From positions 1 to 64,000 of the forward strand of contig JAHZGH010000010.1 of NCBI GenBank assembly GCA_019420905.1: a stretch of DNA of 64,000 nucleotides. The letters are read 5' to 3'. Below are positions 16,733 to 25,692 of this stretch, piece after piece. The DNA is from Succinivibrionaceae bacterium. GTDB lineage: Bacteria > Pseudomonadota > Gammaproteobacteria > Enterobacterales > Succinivibrionaceae. The notes beneath the pieces are model-generated. The model worked only from the letters and a program-made list of their open reading frames with translations. It was not told the origin of the DNA and made no database searches. The position numbers were made by a program, and so were the translations under genes. Position 1 is the first letter of the stretch, and each line of letters begins with the position of its first letter.

Positions 16733-18648
16733 TGAGTGCCAAAACACAATTTGAAAAAATCAAAAACGCCCGTATTTGGAAGTTTTTCGGTGGTATTAAA
16801 CCTAATGAAAATAAAACGACTTCTTCATTAGCCATTGAAAGAACAGCTGTTCCAACCATTATCACATTGCCTGTAGACAGACATTTAGGCCGTGAAGGCA
16901 AGATTATTGTCAATATTGGCGACTATGTAAAAAAAGGACAACCATTAACTATACCTGAAGGGCAACGTCTAGTACCTCTGCACGCATCAACTTCAGGAAT
17001 CATAACCTCAATAGCTCCCGAGGTATTGCCTCACCCTTCTGGATTTTGCGGTACCTGTATCACGATTAAACCTGATGGACTTGATGTTGAATATGAAAAA
17101 AATCCTTGGCCTGACTATGAAAATCATAGTTCCGATGAACTTTTAGAAAGAATTAGGCAATACGGTATCGAAGGATTAGGCGGAGCTCAATTTCAAACAG
17201 CAAGTAAATTACGCTCAGGACGCGATGACTGTAAAGGCGGGTGCAAGCTTTTTATCATAAATGGTTGCGAATGCGAGCCAACTATAACTTGCGATGATCG
17301 CATCATGCAGGAAAGAGCGTCAGAGATTATTGAAGGCATTAAGATCATACAATATATCTTAAAGCCAAAGCTCACTATTATTGCTATTGAAAATAATAAG
17401 CCTCAAGCTATTGAAGCTATGAGCAAGGCTGCTAAAGGCATAGCTACAGTAAGAGTCCTGCCTGTAATCTATCCGTCAGGCGCTGCTCGCAACTTAATAA
17501 AAATCTTAACAGGGATTGAAATTCCTTATAATGAACATACCTCAGACTGCGGTATTGTAGTCAACAATGTCGGCACTGTTTTAGCTTGTAAAGAAGCTGT
17601 CATTGATGGTAAGCCTTTAACTGAGCGTGTAGTTACTGTTACAGGAAAACGCTTAAAAAAGCCTAAAAATCTTTATGTACGTTTAGGTACTTCTGTACGC
17701 TTTTTATTAAACACTTGCTCATTTACTCAGGAATTACATCAAAGGATTATCTTAGGTGGCCCAATGATGGGCTTTACAGTAAAAAATATCGATATACCTA
17801 TAACTAAGAGCATTGGTTGCGTTATAGCCCCCTCTAGTGAAGAAATTCCATTTGCAAAAGAAACTTTAAATTGCCTGCGTTGCGGACGCTGTGCACGAGT
17901 CTGCCCTTCACGCTTAGTTCCGTATCAGATGTATCAACAATCAAAAGCAGGCAACCACGCAGCAGCGCAAAAATGCGGTATTTCAGATTGTACAGAATGC
18001 GGCTGCTGCTCATATGTATGTCCAAGCCATATTGCACTCACAGCACAATTCAGATACGAAAAAGCCGTAGAAAAGCACCTCGCAGATGTTGAAAAGAGAA
18101 ATCAGCGAGCTCGCGAGCGTATGGCTTTACATGATGCTAGAGTAGAAAAAGAGCGCCTAGCTCGCGAAGCAAAAAAAGCTGCAGCTTTAGCTAGAATTAA
18201 AGCCTCTCAAAATAATCAGAACCCCAATGCAAGTTCAGATAAATTAAATGATCTAGATGCTGCGCGCAAAGCAGCTTTGGCAAAACGTCAAGCTCTAAAG
18301 GAGCAGATGCTTAAAGAAAAGGCTATACTTTCTAAAGAAAAGCATCCTATAGCCCATGATACAAACATAGTCTCTGATGCCGATCGCAGCCCAGACGTTA
18401 CTGCTATTACTGCACTTAAAAATAAAAATGCAGATCAGGCTCAGTCTTTAAGCTCTATGCCCAAACACTTGATGCGTAATGATAATCCACTTATAACTCA
18501 AATTGTTAAGCCTTATAAGGCTCCTAGTGAGCACATTTGCAACTTGAGTATTGTTGGCAAAGAGAAAAATTCACAGGATTCTTACACAAACAAGCCTCGG
18601 TATACCAACAGCAAAACAAATATTCCTGAGGCTTTACGCAAAAAATAA
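16732..18648 (+). CDS. rsxC: Rnf/Rsx complex subunit C
   Basis: Peripheral NADH/FMN and iron-sulfur subunit, 638 aa. The N-terminal part has the barrel-sandwich region (VNIGDYVKKGQPL). The flavin/nucleotide loop reads GLGGAQFQT (148-156) where the family usually has GLGGAGFPT. Two 4Fe-4S motifs follow, CLRCGRCARVCP and CTECGCCSYVCP. After about residue 455 comes a charged Ala/Lys/Arg-rich helical tail, as in other gammaproteobacterial RsxC proteins. Starts one base into the rsxB stop. Confidence 0.95.
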   Translation: MSAKTQFEKIKNARIWKFFGGIKPNENKTTSSLAIERTAVPTIITLPVDRHLGREGKIIVNIGDYVKKGQPLTIPEGQRLVPLHASTSGIITSIAPEVLPHPSGFCGTCITIKPDGLDVEYEKNPWPDYENHSSDELLERIRQYGIEGLGGAQFQTASKLRSGRDDCKGGCKLFIINGCECEPTITCDDRIMQERASEIIEGIKIIQYILKPKLTIIAIENNKPQAIEAMSKAAKGIATVRVLPVIYPSGAARNLIKILTGIEIPYNEHTSDCGIVVNNVGTVLACKEAVIDGKPLTERVVTVTGKRLKKPKNLYVRLGTSVRFLLNTCSFTQELHQRIILGGPMMGFTVKNIDIPITKSIGCVIAPSSEEIPFAKETLNCLRCGRCARVCPSRLVPYQMYQQSKAGNHAAAQKCGISDCTECGCCSYVCPSHIALTAQFRYEKAVEKHLADVEKRNQRARERMALHDARVEKERLAREAKKAAALARIKASQNNQNPNASSDKLNDLDAARKAALAKRQALKEQMLKEKAILSKEKHPIAHDTNIVSDADRSPDVTAITALKNKNADQAQSLSSMPKHLMRNDNPLITQIVKPYKAPSEHICNLSIVGKEKNSQDSYTNKPRYTNSKTNIPEALRKK

Positions 18649-18677
18649 TTTAAGATTAAACATCAGTAGAAAAATAA

Positions 18678-19853
18678 ATGATAAAAAATAATTTAGCTAC
18701 AGCTCCGGCGCCCCACTTACATTCGCCTTTAAGCACTCAAAAAATCATGGCAATTACTTTATTGTCATTAGTTCCTGCGATCTTAGTATCGATTTACTTT
18801 TTTGGTACAGGCTTATTATGGCAATTTTTAATCTCTGCAGTTACCGCCTTTTTATGTCAGCTTCTAGTAGGCTTTTTACGCCATAGGAGCTTATATAAAG
18901 CTGTAGGAGATCTTTCATATTTAGTTACAGCTATGCTTTTAGCCTTAACTTTACCGCCGCTGCTCCCTTTCTTTTTAACAATTATTGTAACGGCTTTTGC
19001 CATATTAATTGTCAAAGAATGCTTCGGCGGCTTAGGCATGAATATCTTCAATCCTGCTATGGCAGGCTTTATATTCCTGCTTATATCTGCTCCAGCATTT
19101 GTTTTTAATACCTATATAGCCCCTGCTCCTGAAGCCTACACCGCAGCTTCTTTAGGTAAAACCTATGCGGTAATTTTTAATCATAAAAATCCTATAGAAA
19201 TTCAAGATGAAATTTCAAAGCTAAATCATCATACTGATAAAATATCAACAGATATTGCTGATAGCTCTTCAAAAAAAGCTTCAGGCCTAACCTCGGGGGC
19301 TACTGTTGACGGCACATCCGGAGCCTCTGTTGACAGCACATCTGGCGCAACTTGGCTTGAAAAGTCTAAGACAGCTCGCAAATCAGGACAGGTACAAGAC
19401 AAACCGCAAATTAATTATCTAAACGGCAATGAATTAGGTTATTTATATCTCTCTTTAGCTTATGCTTTGGGAGGTATAGTTCTTTTAGCTTTTAAAATAA
19501 TATTCCTGCGCATGGTAATAAGCTTTTTTATCGCCATATCCTGCTTTACTTTACTAGGACAATTGATATTTCCAGATTTAGTATTAGCTTTGGATGAGCA
19601 GCTTATATTGGGAGGCACCATGCTAGGAGCATTCTATATAATCACAGATCCTGTAACTAATGCTGGCACCGCTAGAGGGCGTATTGTTTTTGCAATTTTA
19701 TGTGCATTCCTAATTGTATTAATTCGTACTTTTGGATCTTATAGTGATGCTGTAGCCTTCTCAGTCTTGCTTGCCAATGCATCAGCACCTCTTATTGACG
19801 TTTTAACTCATCGTCGTGCATATGGATATAACTTCCGTAAAGGAGGCTTGTAA
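18678..19853 (+). CDS. rsxD: Rnf/Rsx complex subunit D, with repeated flavinylation motif
   Basis: Polytopic membrane subunit carrying covalent FMN, 391 aa against about 350 in E. coli. The excess is a hydrophilic Ser/Thr/Gly-rich insert around 175-240, just before and across the FMN-attachment motif. The attachment motif SGAT occurs as three tandem 8-residue units, TSGATVDG, TSGASVDS and TSGATWLE, with candidate acceptors T209, S217 and T225. Membrane helices on either side and GFNPAMAGF-like NIFNPAMAGF match RnfD. Two nt before rsxG. Confidence 0.93.
   Translation: MIKNNLATAPAPHLHSPLSTQKIMAITLLSLVPAILVSIYFFGTGLLWQFLISAVTAFLCQLLVGFLRHRSLYKAVGDLSYLVTAMLLALTLPPLLPFFLTIIVTAFAILIVKECFGGLGMNIFNPAMAGFIFLLISAPAFVFNTYIAPAPEAYTAASLGKTYAVIFNHKNPIEIQDEISKLNHHTDKISTDIADSSSKKASGLTSGATVDGTSGASVDSTSGATWLEKSKTARKSGQVQDKPQINYLNGNELGYLYLSLAYALGGIVLLAFKIIFLRMVISFFIAISCFTLLGQLIFPDLVLALDEQLILGGTMLGAFYIITDPVTNAGTARGRIVFAILCAFLIVLIRTFGSYSDAVAFSVLLANASAPLIDVLTHRRAYGYNFRKGGL
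19290..19361 (+). repeat. Three tandem 24-bp units inside rsxD
   Basis: Units begin at 19290, 19314 and 19338. The first two are similar at DNA level, and the third keeps the first half (acatctggcgcaact) before diverging. Each encodes a T-S-G-A-[T/S] core. Confidence 0.8.
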
Positions 19854-19855
19854 AA

Positions 19856-20479
19856 ATGGGCACAAAATCTCAGAATAAATTTATCAGAGCCATTTTAAGC
19901 GGACTTACATTAGCCTGCATTGGCACTGTATGCATTATATTAATCTTATATGCTCAGAATAGCACCAAAGATGCTATTGAAAAAATTCAAGCACAAAATA
20001 TCTCTCAAAAGCTAGAAAAGCTTATACCTCCAGAAGCAATCGGGTCAGAGATTAAATTTAAATGTCATATTATCTCAGATAAGCTTATAGGAAAAAATAT
20101 GCGCCTATACACAGCAAATAAAGGCGATGAAACTTTAGGCTATATCATGACTTATGCAACTTCTAGAGGATACTCTAATCCTTTAATATTAATTTCGGGA
20201 TTTGATAAAAATAAAAACGTCTATCGTACTGATATTCACTTTTCTTTAGAGACACCTGGTCTTGGAGATAAAGTTGATCGCGCCCATGGTAATTTTTTAG
20301 ATATGCTAAACGGCAAAAATCTGAATAACAGTATTTGGGACGTCAAAAAATTCGGCGGAGATTTTGACTATATCACAGGCTCAACAGTCACCTCTAGAGC
20401 AATAGTCTTAGCTACTTATGATGCCCTTAAGGTATTAAATAAGACAGATATAGCTAAACTCAAAATGTGCAGCAATTAA
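19856..20479 (+). CDS. rsxG: Rnf/Rsx complex subunit G
   Basis: Periplasm-facing flavoprotein with one N-terminal membrane anchor, 207 aa. FMN is attached by ApbE to a threonine in the DxxTGATxTS-type motif. Here this reads DYITGSTVTSRA, with T177 the expected acceptor and Ser replacing the usual Ala two positions earlier. ETPGLGDKVD is also a conserved RnfG/NqrC segment. No apbE gene is in the window. Confidence 0.94.
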   Translation: MGTKSQNKFIRAILSGLTLACIGTVCIILILYAQNSTKDAIEKIQAQNISQKLEKLIPPEAIGSEIKFKCHIISDKLIGKNMRLYTANKGDETLGYIMTYATSRGYSNPLILISGFDKNKNVYRTDIHFSLETPGLGDKVDRAHGNFLDMLNGKNLNNSIWDVKKFGGDFDYITGSTVTSRAIVLATYDALKVLNKTDIAKLKMCSN

Positions 20480-20514
20480 TATATTGATAATTTGTATTTT
20501 ACACTTATAAAATT

Positions 20515-21252
20515 ATGAGTAAAAACGATTTAAAGACTGTAGAAGGAGTTAGCTCCTCTGCAATAAAAAAGACAAAAGAAGGTCTATTAACTATTTTTTT
20601 CAAAGGATTATGGTCAAATAATCCTGGATTATGCCAGCTTTTGGGATTATGTCCGTTACTTGCGGTTACTTCATCGGCAGTCAATGCCTTAGGATTGGCT
20701 ATAGCTACTTTATTAGTTGTAATCTTTTCATCAGTAGTAATCTCGATTTTACGTAAATGCATCTTCCGTGAAGTGAGAATTCCTCTTTATGTAGTGCTTA
20801 TTGCGACCTTAGTAACTGTGGTGCGATTTTATGTGGAAGCTTATTTTCCAGATCTTTATAAGAGTTTAGGTATTTATTTGGCACTAATTGTTACTAATTG
20901 CGTAATTATGGGACGAGCAGAAGCTTTTGCAGGCCGTAATGATCCTATAAGAGCTTTTTTTGATGCTGCCGGCTCAGGATTAGGATTCGGATTAGTTTTA
21001 TTTGCTTTAGGATCTATCCGAGAAATTATTGGCAATGGTACTTGGTTTTTTGGAGCCTCTACTCTTTTAGGAAGCTTCGGAGAAAGTCTTGAATGTCATG
21101 TTTTATCTGATGATTATCATCTGCTTATTGGAATTCTGCCTCCAGGAGGATTCTTCGTTTTGGCTTTGCTGATTGCTCTAAAAAATGCATGGACTCAGCA
21201 TAAACATCGTAAGCTTGAAAATAGCCTAAAAATAGAGTCTATTCGCTATTAA
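20515..21252 (+). CDS. rsxE: Rnf/Rsx complex subunit E
   Basis: Membrane partner of RsxA, 245 aa. GLWSNNPGLCQLLGLCPLLAV and LGIYLALIVTNCVIMGRAEAFA are diagnostic and supply the Cys residues of the shared intramembrane cluster. Last gene of the operon, 35 nt after rsxG, followed by a terminator. The complex couples electron transfer between NADH and ferredoxin-like carriers to ion movement; in E. coli it also keeps SoxR reduced. Confidence 0.96.
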   Translation: MSKNDLKTVEGVSSSAIKKTKEGLLTIFFKGLWSNNPGLCQLLGLCPLLAVTSSAVNALGLAIATLLVVIFSSVVISILRKCIFREVRIPLYVVLIATLVTVVRFYVEAYFPDLYKSLGIYLALIVTNCVIMGRAEAFAGRNDPIRAFFDAAGSGLGFGLVLFALGSIREIIGNGTWFFGASTLLGSFGESLECHVLSDDYHLLIGILPPGGFFVLALLIALKNAWTQHKHRKLENSLKIESIRY

Positions 21253-21267
21253 GCTATTATTCTGAAT

Positions 21268-21293
21268 AACCTCGCTTTATGCGAGGTTTTTTT
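21268..21293 (+). terminator. rsx operon terminator
   Basis: AACCTCGC (21268-21275) pairs with GCGAGGTT (21281-21288) and is followed by a T run. Confidence 0.9.
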
Positions 21294-21407
21294 ATTATTT
21301 ACAACGGTATATTCATAACAGCTCATACTTAAGATTTATTTATAACAACAAAATTTGCCGTCATAAAAAAACTTAATTAACATTGTCATAAGCTTAGAAG
21401 CAATATA

Positions 21408-21435
21408 AAAATGCAGGCAAATCAGCCTGCATTTT
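21408..21435 (-). terminator. pdxB terminator
   Basis: AAAATGCAGGC pairs with GCCTGCATTTT around a 6-nt loop; on the minus strand it ends in a T-rich tract just downstream of pdxB. Confidence 0.8.
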
Positions 21436-21459
21436 AGTATATTTTTTCTTCAAAATCAT

Positions 21460-22590
21460 TTAGATATTATCTACACTAAAACCTAACTCTTTAAATGTCT
21501 TAGCATATTCTTCAGGAACGTTTCTCAGCAGCAGAGAACTTAATTCTCTCCTTTCTCTGTAATTAACTCTTAACTTATCAAAACTCTTGCCATCAACAAA
21601 GCTATTTTTAAATAAATAAGCATCCGAACGTACATCATATACGCTAAATACCAAGCGAGAAATCAAGTTAAGGTCCAACAAATTGATTTTGCCAATTTCT
21701 AATGCAGATAATTCTGCAGCTGGCATTTTATAAGGAACTGGTTTCTCTAGTTTTAAAGATTTAGCTAAAGAATGAGCAAGCATGACGCTAGCACGGCGCT
21801 TAGACTCATAAGAATATCCTGCAATATGTGCTGTAGCCCCCTGTAAATATGGTAAAAGCTCCCTAACAGAAATTTCAGGCTCTCCTTCAAAGACATCACA
21901 CCATACCTTTAAATCGGCGCCTGAAGACAAAATATCATATAAGGCTTTATTATCTATGACTGGGCCTCGGGAAGCATTGATAACAAAAGTTCCTGACTTT
22001 AAAGAATTAAGACGATCCTTGTCTAACATGTGGTAAGTCTTATCAATTCCTTCTTTTTGCAAAGGCACATGAAAGCTTATAAAATCACAGGACAAGGCTT
22101 CATCAAAGCTCGCATTACAGCTACGATCGCCAGCTCTATAGCGCGGCGGATCATTTTTTACAACTTTTAAGCCTAAAGCCTGAGCTTTTTGACACACCTG
22201 AGATCCCGTATGTCCACAGCCGATTACTCCTATGCTCTTTCCCTCAAAATCGATGCCGTATTTTTGTGCTAAAACTAATAATACTGAGAGCACATAATCA
22301 CCGACGCTCTCGCAATTTGAGCCTGGAGCATTATCAAAAACAATTCCTAGTTTTTTTAACAAATCAATATCAATATGATCTATTCCTGCTGTAGCAGTGC
22401 CGACAAAGCGCAATTTATCCGCTTTAGCTAAGAGCTGTTCATTTACTTTAGTAACAGAGCGAATAATTAAAGCATCAATTCCCTCTAAATCATCGCTTGT
22501 AATCTGGCGGCCCGCTTTTATAACCACTTCACCATATTGAGAGAATACCTCTTTAGCATTAGGTAAAGCCGCATCAGCTAAAATTCGCAT
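21460..22590 (-). CDS. pdxB: Erythronate-4-phosphate dehydrogenase
   Basis: Second step of DXP-independent pyridoxal-5-phosphate synthesis (4-phosphoerythronate to 2-oxo-3-hydroxy-4-phosphobutanoate). 376 aa, the family length. A D-2-hydroxyacid dehydrogenase Rossmann core (IGVIGCGHTGSQVCQKAQALG) sits between catalytic-domain halves. SVTKVNEQLL and FVGTATAGIDHID match PdxB specifically, and a C-terminal dimerisation domain of about 85 aa is present. SerC, which acts next in this pathway, is encoded at 59.2-60.3 kb. Confidence 0.93.
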   Translation of the reverse strand: MRILADAALPNAKEVFSQYGEVVIKAGRQITSDDLEGIDALIIRSVTKVNEQLLAKADKLRFVGTATAGIDHIDIDLLKKLGIVFDNAPGSNCESVGDYVLSVLLVLAQKYGIDFEGKSIGVIGCGHTGSQVCQKAQALGLKVVKNDPPRYRAGDRSCNASFDEALSCDFISFHVPLQKEGIDKTYHMLDKDRLNSLKSGTFVINASRGPVIDNKALYDILSSGADLKVWCDVFEGEPEISVRELLPYLQGATAHIAGYSYESKRRASVMLAHSLAKSLKLEKPVPYKMPAAELSALEIGKINLLDLNLISRLVFSVYDVRSDAYLFKNSFVDGKSFDKLRVNYRERRELSSLLLRNVPEEYAKTFKELGFSVDNI

Positions 22591-22848
22591 AAAAGCTCCT
22601 TAAACAAAACAGACTAATATTTACGCAGCAACTAAATAAAAAAATATTCTCTTATTCTAACACCAGCGTTAGTTTTGCAGGAGCAATAAATATTTATGCC
22701 TAAAAGTTTTTTAATAAAATGAAAAATATTGTTTAAAGCTTTCGAATATTCTGAAAAAAGCAATATATTGTTAAAGGATAATTGTTTTGCCTGAGCTTTA
22801 AAAAAAGAATGTATAATAATAAAGACTTAACTTAATTGAGGAATTATT

Positions 22849-24051
22849 ATGTCTGCGTCAACTGCAATTACCACTGATTACCTAAAGCAGGGAACTACTG
22901 CTCTACTCTTAGGTTCAGGTGAGCTTGGCAAAGAGGTCGCCATTGAACTTATTCGTTATGGAATCAATATCGTAGCTTGTGATCGTTATGCAAATGCTCC
23001 TGCTATGAGCGTTGCTCAACAACACGCTGTAATTGATATGCGTGATCCTGTTGCCCTGGAAAAGCTTATTCGCCAGGTCAATCCTGACTATATCATTCCT
23101 GAAATTGAAGCTATTGCCACTGAAGTTTTAGAAAAATTAGAACAAGAGGGATTTAATGTTGTTCCATCAGCTCATGCAGCTAATGTGACCATGAATCGCG
23201 AAGCCATTAGAACTTTAGCTGCCGAAGAGCTTAATCTCCCAACCTCCGCTTATTTCTTCGCTTCTTCTGTTGAAGAGATTAAAAAAAATATCGAAAAAGT
23301 CGGATTTCCTTGCATTATGAAGCCAGTTATGAGCTCATCAGGGAAAGGTCAAAGCTTATTAAAAAGCACTGAGGACATAGCTCCTAGCTTTAAGCTCGCT
23401 TGTGAAAATGGACGTGGCGGCAAAGAACGTGTTATTGTAGAAGGCTTCGTAAAATTCGATCGCGAAATTACTCTCCTAACTGTAAGTGCTGTTGATGGCA
23501 TACATTTTTGCGCTCCTATCGGACATCATCAAGTAAATGGAGATTATCACGAGTCATGGCAGCCTGAAATGCTCAATGATGAGATTTTATTAGAATGCAA
23601 GCGTATCGCTTCATCTGTAGTCAGAGGCTTAGGCGGTTATGGTATATTTGGCGTAGAGTTATTTATTGCCGGAAATAAGGTAATTTTCTCAGAACTATCC
23701 CCTCGCCCGCATGATACAGGCATGGTTACCATGATCTCTCAGGATCAATCAGAATTTGCTTTACATGTACGCGCTCTTTTAGGTCTTCCGATTGGTAAAA
23801 TAACTTTTATCGGACCTTCCGCATCAGCAGCAGTTTTACCTAATGGCGACGGCAATAGGCTAACCTTTGACGGCTTAGACAAAGCCTTATCCATATGTTC
23901 TTCATCACAAATACGTATTTTCGGTAAGCCTGAAATTCATGGAGAAAGACGCATGGCTGTTTGCTTGTGCCGAGATGAAAGTGTTGAAGATGCCTTAGAT
24001 AAAGTAAAAAAGATGCGTTCTAAGCTTAAGATCAGCATTTCTAAGGAGTAA
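22849..24051 (+). CDS. purT: Formate-dependent phosphoribosylglycinamide formyltransferase
   Basis: ATP-grasp enzyme converting GAR and formate to FGAR in purine synthesis, 400 aa. LLLGSGELGKEVAIELIRYG opens the N-terminal domain. The ATP-grasp core includes FPCIMKPVMSSSGKGQS, FDREITLLTV and ELSPRPHDTGMVTMISQ, all characteristic of PurT. Formate use fits a mixed-acid fermenter. A TATAAT hexamer at 22813-22818 is a likely -10; no convincing -35 or PurR box was seen. First of three closely packed genes. Confidence 0.96.
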   Translation: MSASTAITTDYLKQGTTALLLGSGELGKEVAIELIRYGINIVACDRYANAPAMSVAQQHAVIDMRDPVALEKLIRQVNPDYIIPEIEAIATEVLEKLEQEGFNVVPSAHAANVTMNREAIRTLAAEELNLPTSAYFFASSVEEIKKNIEKVGFPCIMKPVMSSSGKGQSLLKSTEDIAPSFKLACENGRGGKERVIVEGFVKFDREITLLTVSAVDGIHFCAPIGHHQVNGDYHESWQPEMLNDEILLECKRIASSVVRGLGGYGIFGVELFIAGNKVIFSELSPRPHDTGMVTMISQDQSEFALHVRALLGLPIGKITFIGPSASAAVLPNGDGNRLTFDGLDKALSICSSSQIRIFGKPEIHGERRMAVCLCRDESVEDALDKVKKMRSKLKISISKE

Positions 24052-24056
24052 ATTTA

Positions 24057-24248
24057 ATGGCATCGCTTTCAAACTTTGAAAATATGGATCCTTATATCCT
24101 ATTATCAGCGGTAAATATGCGTCTGCGCGATCAATATTCGTCATTAGATGACTTATGCTCTTCTGAGGAAATCTCTAAAGATAAGCTAATGCAGACTTTA
24201 GCCAAATGCGGCTTTACCTATAATGAAGATCTGCGTCAATTTAAATAA
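24057..24248 (+). CDS. DUF4250 small protein
   Basis: 63 aa, cytoplasmic. MDPYILLSAVNMRLRDQYSSL and LDDLCSSEEIS match the DUF4250 family, short proteins of unknown function seen in many gut bacteria. Starts 5 nt after purT and shares one base with the next start (TAATG), so the three genes are likely co-translated. Confidence 0.75.
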   Translation: MASLSNFENMDPYILLSAVNMRLRDQYSSLDDLCSSEEISKDKLMQTLAKCGFTYNEDLRQFK

Positions 24249-25465
24249 TGGTTAGATCTTTATTTCTAATTCCCCAAGAAATAACGCCATTTGGTTTTAA
24301 TGGCCGTCTTGGGGCTTTACATTATCAAAGTGCTGTAAATCTTCATGCAAATGCTGATTTACAGTCGTTTTATTGTCAAATTCCTGAACGTTTTTTACCT
24401 CATCCCCGTTACTGCTTCTTAAATGCATTAAATCCATTTTTATGTCAAAAAGCTCTCCTAGAATCGAAATTTTATGACATATGTCAGGAACTTATATGTA
24501 CTCATGATTTGAACATTACCTGGTCAGCACGTCCATTAAAGACTTTTTTACCTATAAGGCTTAGACTTTGTAAAGAAGAACCTTTCTTTCTTGACCAGAT
24601 AGCCGTTTTAGACCTTTGTACTCTTCTGCATGCCATAAATATTTTTGACAATGCTAATTTGAAAATTCAACAAGGTTTATTAGCTACAGCAAAAAATTTA
24701 GGATTTAATGGAGATGTTGATAGGCATAAGCTTACATCTAAAATAAATGCTTTAATATTTTTAAGTCATAAAGCTTTAGAAATCTCTCCTAAGCTTTTCA
24801 GCTTCATGTCAAAAAACTTTGCTGAGCAAAAAAAATATCTTAAAAAAGCTGTAATTGAGCAAAAACCACAAATCCTTGTTGACCGCTCAGGCTCCTTAAA
24901 TATGATTTTGCCTTTAAATCTTGCTGGATTTAAGCTTAAAGCCATCATATATACAGATGATGATTGCTTTATCGATGAAATCGATCTTTGTGATAGGCCT
25001 CTAATAGCGCCGTATACAGTACTGACGGATAAAAGGCAACAAAACTTGAATTTTAATTTAAATAAAGTTTTATTATCTATTTCTGAAGCTTATGAACATC
25101 AGAAAGAGCTTTATGTGAAAAGCAGTTTTGATCTTGAAAAAAAATTTTTCGCAAAGCTTAATAAATACGATCTTAAGCTTTATCATACCTTGTCAAAAAG
25201 CGGCTTTAACTTAGCTCCTATTCCTCAAGCTTCAACCTTCTTTAAGAATTGGATCCTATTGTGCAGAGGCGATAATTTCCGATCCGAACTTATAGATGCT
25301 GAATATCAGCGTTATATTGAGCTGTCAAAAAAATATTTAAAGCAACAAGCTGACAGCTATAGTCAGGAAATTGAAGCTTTAGCTCAAATCATTGATGAAA
25401 ATAATGTTAATGATTTAAATTTAGCACAAGCTCTAATCCATTACCCAAAGTCTTTAACTTATTAA
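24248..25465 (+). CDS. Unknown protein, 405 aa, in the purT operon
   Basis: Not recognised. No signal peptide, no membrane segments and no nucleotide-binding motif that I can see. The N-terminus is SLFLIPQEITPFGFNGRLG. There are scattered Cys residues without a zinc-site pattern, and a Lys/Gln/Glu-rich helical C-terminal third that may form a coiled coil. Codon use matches its neighbours, so it is not obviously foreign. Translational coupling to the DUF4250 gene suggests a shared role, which is inference. Confidence 0.6.
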   Translation: MVRSLFLIPQEITPFGFNGRLGALHYQSAVNLHANADLQSFYCQIPERFLPHPRYCFLNALNPFLCQKALLESKFYDICQELICTHDLNITWSARPLKTFLPIRLRLCKEEPFFLDQIAVLDLCTLLHAINIFDNANLKIQQGLLATAKNLGFNGDVDRHKLTSKINALIFLSHKALEISPKLFSFMSKNFAEQKKYLKKAVIEQKPQILVDRSGSLNMILPLNLAGFKLKAIIYTDDDCFIDEIDLCDRPLIAPYTVLTDKRQQNLNFNLNKVLLSISEAYEHQKELYVKSSFDLEKKFFAKLNKYDLKLYHTLSKSGFNLAPIPQASTFFKNWILLCRGDNFRSELIDAEYQRYIELSKKYLKQQADSYSQEIEALAQIIDENNVNDLNLAQALIHYPKSLTY

Positions 25466-25471
25466 AAATAA

Positions 25472-25508
25472 CGTTAAAGCTATAAATATCTAGCTTTAAC
25501 GCTATTTT
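25472..25508. terminator. Terminator after the purT operon
   Basis: CGTTAAAGCTA (25472-25482) pairs with TAGCTTTAACG (25491-25501), flanked by A and T tracts. Confidence 0.75.
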
Positions 25509-25610
25509 ATCCTTTAAACAAATCAGCAATTACAAAACTTTATCAGTTCCTTAATGAAAAGCTCTGATACCTGAGAACGAGCTAAAACTGATTTCCAAGC
25601 AATACTTAAG

Positions 25611-25692
25611 TTATGTCTTACATCTGGCTTAAAAGGAATAAACGCCAAATCTTATGTCTTACATCTGGCTTAAAAGGAATAAACGCCAAATC
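25611..25692. repeat. Perfect 41-bp tandem duplication in a LysR gene
   Basis: Copy 1 is 25611-25651 and copy 2 is 25652-25692, identical base for base, with the match running two bases further. The unit is not a multiple of three and shifts the frame of the LysR gene near its 3' end. Perfect identity points to a recent event or an assembly error. Confidence 0.95.
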
